This document shows positions 58,411 through 64,000 of a stretch of 64,000 nt of DNA, piece by piece (position 1 is the stretch's first letter; each line of letters opens with the position of its first letter). The notes under the pieces were generated by a model. That model did not search any database. It was given only the letters and a program-made list of their open reading frames with translations, and was not told the origin of the DNA. Source of the stretch: Pseudarthrobacter sulfonivorans (GTDB taxonomy: Bacteria > Actinomycetota > Actinomycetes > Actinomycetales > Micrococcaceae); contig NZ_JACXBW010000004.1 of assembly GCF_014712225.1 (NCBI RefSeq), forward strand, positions 269,437-333,436, read 5' to 3'. The position numbers and the translations under genes are program-made.

Positions 58411-58476
58411 CCCCCTATCCTGCCAGCCCGGCGCAGGGTCTGCTAGCGGGAATCGGACATGGCCGTGGGCGTTCGG

Positions 58477-58482
58477 TAGAGT
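58477..58482 (+). promoter_or_regulatory. Candidate -10 of a leaderless AAG-glycosylase transcript
   Basis: TAGAGT is followed by 6 bases and the ATG at 58489. Confidence 0.5.
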
Positions 58483-58488
58483 CGGTGG

Positions 58489-59151
58489 ATGACCGTCAGC
58501 AGCACTCACTTCGGGCCGGAGCAGTCCCCGGAGCAGCTCCGCGACCTGCTCTCCGGTGACGCGCGGAAAATCGCGCCCCTGCTGCTGGGTTCCGTCCTGA
58601 GCCACAACAGCCACGAAGGAACGGTCGCCGTGCGGATCACCGAGGTGGAGGCCTACATGGGTCCCGGCGACTCCCTGCATCCGGATCCCGGCTCGCACAC
58701 CTTCCGGGGACCCACGGCCCGCAACGCGCCCATGTTCGGGCCGGCCGGCCACCTGTACGTCTATTTCACGTACGGGATGCACTACTGCGCCAACATCGTC
58801 TGCGGGCCTGCCGGAGCGGCGTCCGGCGTGTTGTTGCGCGCGGGCGAGGTGGTGGAAGGCCGGCACCTGGCGCAGGTGAGGCGGCCGACGTCGAAATCAC
58901 CACTTGACCTTGCGAGCGGTCCCGCCCGGCTCGCCACAGCCCTGGCCCTCACCACCGCGGACAGCGGACGCGATGCACTTGCGGAGCCCTTCGAGCTGCG
59001 GCTGCCGGCGCTTCCCGTTCTTCCCTACAGCTCCGGGCCCAGGGTGGGGGTTTCCGGCGACGGCGGTTCCGCCGACTATCCCTGGCGTTTCTGGCTGCCG
59101 GGGGATCCCACCGTCTCCCGCTACAAGGCCGCGAAGGTCCGGCGGGCATAG
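58489..59151 (+). CDS. DNA-3-methyladenine glycosylase (AAG/MPG family)
   Basis: A 220-aa glycosylase. The catalytic Glu lies in RITEVEAYMGPGD near residue 45-57, followed by TARNAPMFGPAGHLYVYFTYGMHYC and GPARLATAL. It excises alkylated purines. It is divergent from the ada/alkA-ogt pair, adding a third alkylation-repair enzyme. Its last 31 bases overlap the convergent acetyltransferase gene. Confidence 0.92.
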   Translation: MTVSSTHFGPEQSPEQLRDLLSGDARKIAPLLLGSVLSHNSHEGTVAVRITEVEAYMGPGDSLHPDPGSHTFRGPTARNAPMFGPAGHLYVYFTYGMHYCANIVCGPAGAASGVLLRAGEVVEGRHLAQVRRPTSKSPLDLASGPARLATALALTTADSGRDALAEPFELRLPALPVLPYSSGPRVGVSGDGGSADYPWRFWLPGDPTVSRYKAAKVRRA

Positions 59152-59801
59152 ATGGCGGCGCCGGAGTGGCCGGCTTGGCCTCCCGGCCGGATCTCGGCGT
59201 GCTTTTCAGCCCTGTCGCCCTGTTGGGCGAACGGCTCCAGCCGACGCTGTAGGTCGCGCTGCACGGAAGGCCATTCCGGCCGCAGGATCGAGAACACGGC
59301 AGAGTCCGCCCGGGTGCCGTCGGGCGCGGTGCGGTGACTGCGCAGCACACCCTCGAACGTGGCCCCGAGCCGTTCGATTGCCGCGGCGCTGCGCACATTC
59401 CGCGCGTCACACCGGAAGGCGACGCGCTGGACGTGGAGTACCCCAAACGCGAAGGTGAGCAGGGCGTGCTTGCTGGCCGGGTTGACGTGGCTGCCCCAGA
59501 ACTGCCGGCCGAAAAACGTTCCGCCCACCTCCACCCGCTGCTGTCCGGCGTCGAAAGCGTTCAGGGCAGTCGTTCCCAGGATGGCACCCGTCCGCTCGTC
59601 CGCCACGGCGAAAGCCAGGCTGGCCGGATCGGAAATCCTGGCCTCAAACAAGGCCGCGAGCTCCCCGGCGGTGCGCGGCTGCGATGCGGCCATGCCGGCC
59701 CACATGCCGGCATCCACGAAGTCATGCAGGGCACGGGCATGCTCCGGTGCCAGCGGGATGAGGGAAAGCCCGTATCCGGGCAGGACAGTCTCGTGGTGCA
59801 T
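59121..59801 (-). CDS. GNAT-family acetyltransferase (RimJ/RimL-like)
   Basis: A 226-aa protein with a GNAT fold: GAILGTTALNAF, then FGRQFWGSHVNPASKHALLTFAF and a C-terminal CDARNVRSAAAIERLGATFEG, the acetyl-CoA and helix 4 regions of the RimJ/L subfamily. It probably acetylates an N-terminal amine or a small molecule; the substrate is unknown. The last 50 residues are Arg/Gln/Gly-rich and unconserved. Confidence 0.86.
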   Translation of the reverse strand: MHHETVLPGYGLSLIPLAPEHARALHDFVDAGMWAGMAASQPRTAGELAALFEARISDPASLAFAVADERTGAILGTTALNAFDAGQQRVEVGGTFFGRQFWGSHVNPASKHALLTFAFGVLHVQRVAFRCDARNVRSAAAIERLGATFEGVLRSHRTAPDGTRADSAVFSILRPEWPSVQRDLQRRLEPFAQQGDRAEKHAEIRPGGQAGHSGAAIYARRTFAAL

Positions 59802-59958
59802 TGCAGTATTGAATCAGTCCGGGGCCAGCGCCGAAACTGATGGAGGCGGCCGGAAAAGTGAACATTGGATGACATCCGGGGCGAGGGGGCAGGCGGGCAC
59901 GTTAACCGAAATGGTTGTAGAATGGACGGTCTGTCTTTTGCGATAGGGGAACGTTTAA

Positions 59959-62187
59959 ATGCTTGACGCCGATTTGGCCCACGAACGCGATTACGTCGCT
60001 GGCTTGTACACGCGGCTCGAAGAGCTGCGTGCTGAGAAGCGCCAGCAGTTGGCACAGGTCCGCCGGGCCGGTGCCGTGGGCACCATGCAGAATGTTTCCG
60101 AACGTGACGCCTTCGCCGCGCTCTACGAGGACCGCCTGGCCCAGCTCGACGCTGTCGATGACCGCTTGGTGTTCGGCCGCCTCGACCTGGATTCCGGTGA
60201 AGCCCAGTACATCGGCCGCATCGGCCTGACCACCGATGACCTGCAGCGGCTCATGGTGGACTGGCGCGCGCCCGAAGCCGGGCACTTCTACCAGGCAACC
60301 GCGTTTGACCGGCAGGGGGTCCGGCGCCGGCGGCACCTCATCCTCCAGGGCCGGGAAGTCAAGGCCATCGAGGATGACGTGCTCGACGCCGGAATGCTGG
60401 CCGACAACGACTCGCTGCAGGGCGAAGGGGCCCTGCTGGCCGCGCTGGACTCCAAGCGCACCGGCCGGATGTCGGACATTGTCGGCACCATCCAGTCCGA
60501 GCAGGACCGCATCATCAGGTCCTCCATCTCCGGGGCCCTGGTGGTTCAGGGCGGTCCGGGCACCGGCAAGACGGCCGTCGCGCTGCACCGTGCGGCATAC
60601 CTGCTGTACACCCACCGGGAACGGCTGAAGACTGCCGGCGTGCTGCTGGTGGGGCCGTCGTCGTCGTTCATGAAGTACATCGAACGCGTCCTTCCCTCAC
60701 TCGGTGAGACCGGCGTGGTCATGGCGAGCCTGGGACGCCTGATGCCGGGCATCAACGCCGTTCCTGAACCCGAGGCCGACGTCGCGGCGATCAAGGGGCG
60801 GCTGGACATGGCGAAGGTTGTGGCCAATGCCGTGGCGAACCGGCAGCGGATCCCCGCTGAGGACCGCATCCTCGAGGTCGATGGCCGGAAGCTGGTGCTG
60901 ACGCCCCGGCAGGTCAGCCGCGCCCGCGAACGTGCCCGGTCCACCGGCAAGCCGCACAACGAGGCACGCCTGACGTTCGTCAAGATCCTGCTCCGTGAGC
61001 TGACAGAACAGATGACGGAGCTTGTGGAGGCCGGGAGCATCGGCAACAATGCTGACCGCTCCTACCTGGCGGAGGACGTCCGCACGGCCCGCGATGTCCG
61101 GATCGCGCTCAACCTGTGCTGGATGCCCATGACTCCGGAGAAGCTGATCACCGAACTCCTGAGCAAGCCCGCCGTGCTGGCGGCCTGCACACCGCACCTC
61201 AGCCTCAAAGAGCAGTCGCTCCTGCTGCGCCCGGCAGATGCGCCCTGGACCGAGGCGGATGTCCCGCTGCTGGACGAAGCGGCCGAACTCCTTGGTGAGC
61301 TCGATCCGGCTGCGGGCCGCGGGCTCGCCCAACAGGAGCATGACCGTGCCCGGGATCTCGCCAACGCCAAGCAGACCCTGGTGAACATGGAGCACATGGG
61401 CGTTGATGTCATGATGACCGCCGAAGAACTGGTGGACCAGAACCAGGAGCGCCAGAACCGTCTCACGGCCGCCGAGCGGGCAACCACCGACCGCACGTGG
61501 GCCTTTGGCCACATTGTGGTGGATGAGGCACAGGAGCTCTCGCCGATGCAGTGGCGCCTCCTGGTCCGCCGGTGCCCGCTGAAGTCCTTCACGATCGTGG
61601 GGGATATCGCCCAGACCAGTTCCGTTGCCGGGGCCAACTCCTGGCAGGGTGCTTTGGGACCCATGTTCGGTGACCGCTGGCAGCTGGAGGAGCTGACGGT
61701 CAACTACCGTACGCCGTCGCAGATCGCCGAAGCCGCGGCCCGCATGGCCAACGCGGCCGGGCTGGTTGTGTCCGCCCCGAAGGCCGTTCGGGAGGGACGC
61801 TGGTCGCCTGTCATTGACAAGGTGGATCAGGGCCAGGTGGTCAGCCGCCTCGTGGAGGTGCTCCCCGAGGAACTGGAAGCGCTCGACGGCGGCCTGCTGG
61901 CGGTTATTGCCGACGGCGACCTCCTTCCCGCTGCAACCTCAGCCCTCCGCGCGGCCTACGGCCGGCGTATCGGCAACGGGGCGGGCAGCTACGAACAGGA
62001 CATCGTGGTCATCAGCCCGCGTGAGGCCAAGGGCCTGGAGTTCGACGGTGTTGTGGTGCTGGAACCGTCAGAGATGCTCAACCATGAGCACGGCCGCGTC
62101 GGTGACTTGTACGTGGCCATGACCCGTCCCACGCAGCGGCTCCGGCTGATCGCCGCGGAAGGTATTCCCGCCGGTATTGAAGGCTGA
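59959..62187 (+). CDS. HelD-like UvrD/Rep-family helicase (RNA polymerase recycling factor type)
   Basis: A 742-aa protein. An N-terminal coiled-coil arm (about residues 1-60, LYTRLEELRAEKRQQLAQV) precedes a split UvrD-like helicase: Walker A GGPGTGKTAVALHRAAY near 195, DEAQELSPMQWR near 524, and ISPREAKGLEFDGVV near 680. This layout matches HelD, which removes stalled RNA polymerase from DNA; some actinobacterial HelD-like proteins (HelR) give rifamycin tolerance. No rifamycin-associated palindrome is visible upstream. ATG 59959 follows TAGGGGAA; TAGAAT at 59918-59923 may be its -10. Confidence 0.85.
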   Translation: MLDADLAHERDYVAGLYTRLEELRAEKRQQLAQVRRAGAVGTMQNVSERDAFAALYEDRLAQLDAVDDRLVFGRLDLDSGEAQYIGRIGLTTDDLQRLMVDWRAPEAGHFYQATAFDRQGVRRRRHLILQGREVKAIEDDVLDAGMLADNDSLQGEGALLAALDSKRTGRMSDIVGTIQSEQDRIIRSSISGALVVQGGPGTGKTAVALHRAAYLLYTHRERLKTAGVLLVGPSSSFMKYIERVLPSLGETGVVMASLGRLMPGINAVPEPEADVAAIKGRLDMAKVVANAVANRQRIPAEDRILEVDGRKLVLTPRQVSRARERARSTGKPHNEARLTFVKILLRELTEQMTELVEAGSIGNNADRSYLAEDVRTARDVRIALNLCWMPMTPEKLITELLSKPAVLAACTPHLSLKEQSLLLRPADAPWTEADVPLLDEAAELLGELDPAAGRGLAQQEHDRARDLANAKQTLVNMEHMGVDVMMTAEELVDQNQERQNRLTAAERATTDRTWAFGHIVVDEAQELSPMQWRLLVRRCPLKSFTIVGDIAQTSSVAGANSWQGALGPMFGDRWQLEELTVNYRTPSQIAEAAARMANAAGLVVSAPKAVREGRWSPVIDKVDQGQVVSRLVEVLPEELEALDGGLLAVIADGDLLPAATSALRAAYGRRIGNGAGSYEQDIVVISPREAKGLEFDGVVVLEPSEMLNHEHGRVGDLYVAMTRPTQRLRLIAAEGIPAGIEG

Positions 62188-62255
62188 GCTGGTCCGCTTT
62201 TGCCCTTCTGACGCCCGGCTCCGTTCATGACGGCGCCGGGCGTCGTCGATCCTGC

Positions 62256-62261
62256 TAACTT
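62256..62261 (+). promoter_or_regulatory. Candidate -10 of a leaderless tyrS transcript
   Basis: TAACTT is followed by 7 bases and the GTG at 62269; this supports 62269 over the in-frame ATG at 62227. Confidence 0.5.
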
Positions 62262-62268
62262 AGAAGTC

Positions 62269-63582
62269 GTGTCAGAACTCAACGATCTTGAATCCCAGCA
62301 GAACGACCCCACCTTCGCCAATGTCTGGCAGGAGCTGAAGTGGCGCGGACTGGTCCACGTCTCCACCGACGAAGCGGAACTGGAAAAGCTCCTCGCCGGG
62401 GAACCGGTCACCTATTACTGCGGGTTCGATCCCACGGCGCCGAGCCTCCACCTGGGAAACCTGGTCCAGCTCCTCCTGATGCGCCGTCTCCAGCTGGCCG
62501 GCCACAAGCCCCTGGGACTTGTGGGTGGTTCCACCGGGCTGATCGGTGACCCGCGGCCCACAGCCGAGCGGACGCTGAACACCAAGGACACCGTGAATGA
62601 GTGGGTGGGCTACCTGCAGGCCCAGGTCCAACGCTTCCTGAGCTTCGACGGCGCAAACGCTGCACGCATGGTCAACAACCTTGACTGGACCGCGCCCCTG
62701 AGCGCCATTGATTTCCTGCGGGAGATCGGCAAGCACTACCGAGTGGGCACCATGCTCCGCAAGGATGCTGTGGCCTCCCGCCTCAGTTCAGACGAGGGCA
62801 TCAGCTACACGGAATTCAGCTACCAGATCCTGCAGGGCATGGACTACCTGCAGCTCTTCCGCGACTACGGCTGCATGCTGCAGACCGGCGGCTCGGACCA
62901 GTGGGGCAACCTCACCAGCGGCACCGAACTGATCCGCAAGGTGGAGGCCAAGACCGTCCACGCCCTCGGTACGCCGCTGATCACCAATTCTGACGGCACC
63001 AAGTTTGGCAAGAGCGAAGGCAACGCCATCTGGCTCGACGCCGGCATGTGCAGCCCGTACGCCTTCTACCAGTTCTGGCTCAACACTGCCGATACTGACG
63101 TGGTGGACCGGCTGAAGGTTTTCACGTTCCTGAACCGCGCGGAGATCGACGGGATTGCCGCTGCGGTGGCCGAGCGTCCGTTTGCCCGGGAGGGCCAGCG
63201 GAAGCTGGCGTTCGAAGTTACGTCACTGGTCCATGGTGTTGCGGCAACCGAGAAAGTCATCGCCGCGTCGGCTGCCCTCTTTGGCAACGGCGACCTGTCC
63301 GCGTTGGACAGGCCCACCCTTGAGGCCGCGACGTCGGAACTGCCGTCCGCCCGGATCCAGGTGGACGGGCTTGGGATCGTTGATCTGCTGGTTGCTTCCG
63401 GTCTGTCGGACAGCAAGTCTGCTGCCCGGCGCACGGTCAGCGAAGGCGGCGCCTATGTGAATAACGAGAAAGTGTCCGATCCGGAGGCTGTCATCTCCGA
63501 AGATGAACTGCTGCACGGGCAATACCTGCTGTTGCGCCGCGGCAAAAAGAACCTTGCCACCGTGGAAGTACTGGTCCCTTAG
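62269..63582 (+). CDS. tyrS: Tyrosine--tRNA ligase
   Basis: A 437-aa class I synthetase. The HIGH-type motif is in GFDPTAPSLHLGN (about residues 52-64), the KMSKS-type motif in GTKFGKSEGNA near 245, and a C-terminal S4 domain (SDSKSAARRTVSEGGAYVNN). It charges tRNA-Tyr. GTG 62269 gives the family's usual length; ATG 62227 would add 14 residues and skip over the promoter-like element. Confidence 0.96.
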   Translation: MSELNDLESQQNDPTFANVWQELKWRGLVHVSTDEAELEKLLAGEPVTYYCGFDPTAPSLHLGNLVQLLLMRRLQLAGHKPLGLVGGSTGLIGDPRPTAERTLNTKDTVNEWVGYLQAQVQRFLSFDGANAARMVNNLDWTAPLSAIDFLREIGKHYRVGTMLRKDAVASRLSSDEGISYTEFSYQILQGMDYLQLFRDYGCMLQTGGSDQWGNLTSGTELIRKVEAKTVHALGTPLITNSDGTKFGKSEGNAIWLDAGMCSPYAFYQFWLNTADTDVVDRLKVFTFLNRAEIDGIAAAVAERPFAREGQRKLAFEVTSLVHGVAATEKVIAASAALFGNGDLSALDRPTLEAATSELPSARIQVDGLGIVDLLVASGLSDSKSAARRTVSEGGAYVNNEKVSDPEAVISEDELLHGQYLLLRRGKKNLATVEVLVP

Positions 63583-63601
63583 GCGGCTTTCCGCCTCAAC
63601 G

Positions 63602-63655
63602 CACGCTCCTCCGCAGCCGATTTGCACGGCCGCGGGGGAGCGTGTATTGTTTTCT
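63602..63655 (+). terminator. Rho-independent terminator after tyrS
   Basis: A 13-bp stem with one wobble (63602-63614 with 63632-63644) is followed by TATTGTTTTCT. Confidence 0.85.
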
Positions 63656-63796
63656 GAGTCGCCGCCGCTGAGTGGCGACAAACCCCCTTCAAAATCAAGC
63701 AATTCGTCATGTGCAGTGCACAAAGATGATGGAAAGCTTCGTATCTTGCTGGGCGGATTCAGCTTACTGAAGTGAATATCCGGAAAATACCGGGAT

Positions 63797-63825
63797 TTGC
63801 AAAGTAAACTTGAATGAACTAATGT
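63797..63825 (+). promoter_or_regulatory. Candidate rRNA operon promoter
   Basis: TTGCAA and TAATGT are 17 bases apart in AT-rich DNA, about 80 bases upstream of the boxA-type block. The -10 is imperfect and a further promoter may exist. Confidence 0.45.
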
Positions 63826-64000
63826 ATAAACATCGCAGCGAAGAAAAACGAAGCAAAGAATTCAATTACTGAATTGTTTCGGGAAGTATTCGAATGTGTC
63901 TGTTGTTTGAGAACTCAATAGTGTGCCAAGTTTGTTGATACCAATTTATTGTATTGAATTGGTTGAATTGGCCAGGCCTGTCCACCCCGTGGATTGGGTC

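Larger units (their letters stand above)
63583..64000 (+). other. Leader region of an rRNA operon (16S gene beyond the window)
   Basis: An AT-rich 418-bp stretch with no gene. After the tyrS terminator it holds a promoter-like TTGCAA (63797-63802), 17 bases, TAATGT (63820-63825); a small inverted repeat AATTCA/TGAATT (63860-63876); the TTGTTTGAGAACTCAATAGTGTG block (63904-63926), typical of actinobacterial rRNA leaders and spacers (boxA-type); and ACCAATT/AATTGGT (63941-63964), a possible processing stem. The composition change and boxA block identify it. Confidence 0.75.

Noticed and set aside
59820..59958. Rifamycin-associated element upstream of the HelD-like gene
   Set aside because: No palindrome of that type is visible, so rifamycin induction is not claimed.

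Overview
The window is a dense, high-GC chromosomal segment from an actinobacterium. Gene order and protein content fit Micrococcaceae, most likely Arthrobacter or Pseudarthrobacter. Evidence: the pgsA-cinA-clgR-recA-recX-miaB-miaA-dapF-hflX-lexA run, a split his cluster with the actinobacterial bifunctional isomerase priA, an argCJBDFRGH operon, actinobacterial LexA boxes (TCGAAC-N4-GTTCGA type), and many starts that look leaderless. I see no prophage, transposase, CRISPR array or tRNA gene.

Layout. 1-14.2 kb: envelope and DNA-repair housekeeping: pgsA (cut by the window edge), cinA, clgR, a MarR regulator, a DUF3046 protein, recA-recX, miaB-miaA, dapF, an RsmC-like methyltransferase, hflX with an unusual leader, a DinG-type helicase, and lexA divergent from a LysM membrane protein. 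14.2-20 kb: histidine genes hisC-hisB-hisH-(52-aa membrane protein)-priA, then an SseB-like protein and an MFS transporter. 20-24 kb: a DUF1844 protein, the infC-rpmI-rplT translation operon and a SpoU-type RNA methyltransferase. 24-34.3 kb: an accessory block that separates this operon from pheST. It holds a GlsB/YeaQ protein, a CDF transporter, an MFS exporter, a Nudix hydrolase, an SOS-boxed radical SAM protein, a vanillate module (vanR / vanA-vanB-vanK), a SIMPL protein and a small HExxH membrane protein. 34.4-38 kb: pheS-pheT. 38-46.5 kb: a second accessory block with a 4'-phosphopantetheinyl transferase, a short M1 metallopeptidase, a 1328-aa membrane-bound Pls/PosA-type nonribosomal peptide synthetase, a quinone oxidoreductase and a fatty-acid desaturase. 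46.7-55.4 kb: the complete arginine operon argCJBDFRGH. 55.4-59.8 kb: a PdxH-like gene between two copies of a palindromic repeat, then an alkylation-repair cluster (ogt, ada/alkA fusion, AAG-family glycosylase) and a GNAT acetyltransferase. 59.9-64 kb: a HelD-like helicase, tyrS, and an AT-rich region that looks like the leader of an rRNA operon whose 16S gene lies just beyond the window.

How the genes connect. At least four LexA boxes (recA, lexA, the LysM protein, the radical SAM protein) make this an SOS-rich stretch. The LysM protein is placed as the SOS division inhibitor and the radical SAM gene appears to be a further SOS member. The most interesting system is the Pls-like synthetase next to an M1 peptidase and a phosphopantetheinyl transferase. 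This is the part list expected for making, activating and trimming a cationic isopeptide-linked homopolymer or a related membrane-made peptide. Regulation worth testing: a leaderless hexapeptide ORF and competing hairpins upstream of hflX, an AUU start for infC, and a 12-base sequence shared by the infC and rpmI leaders.
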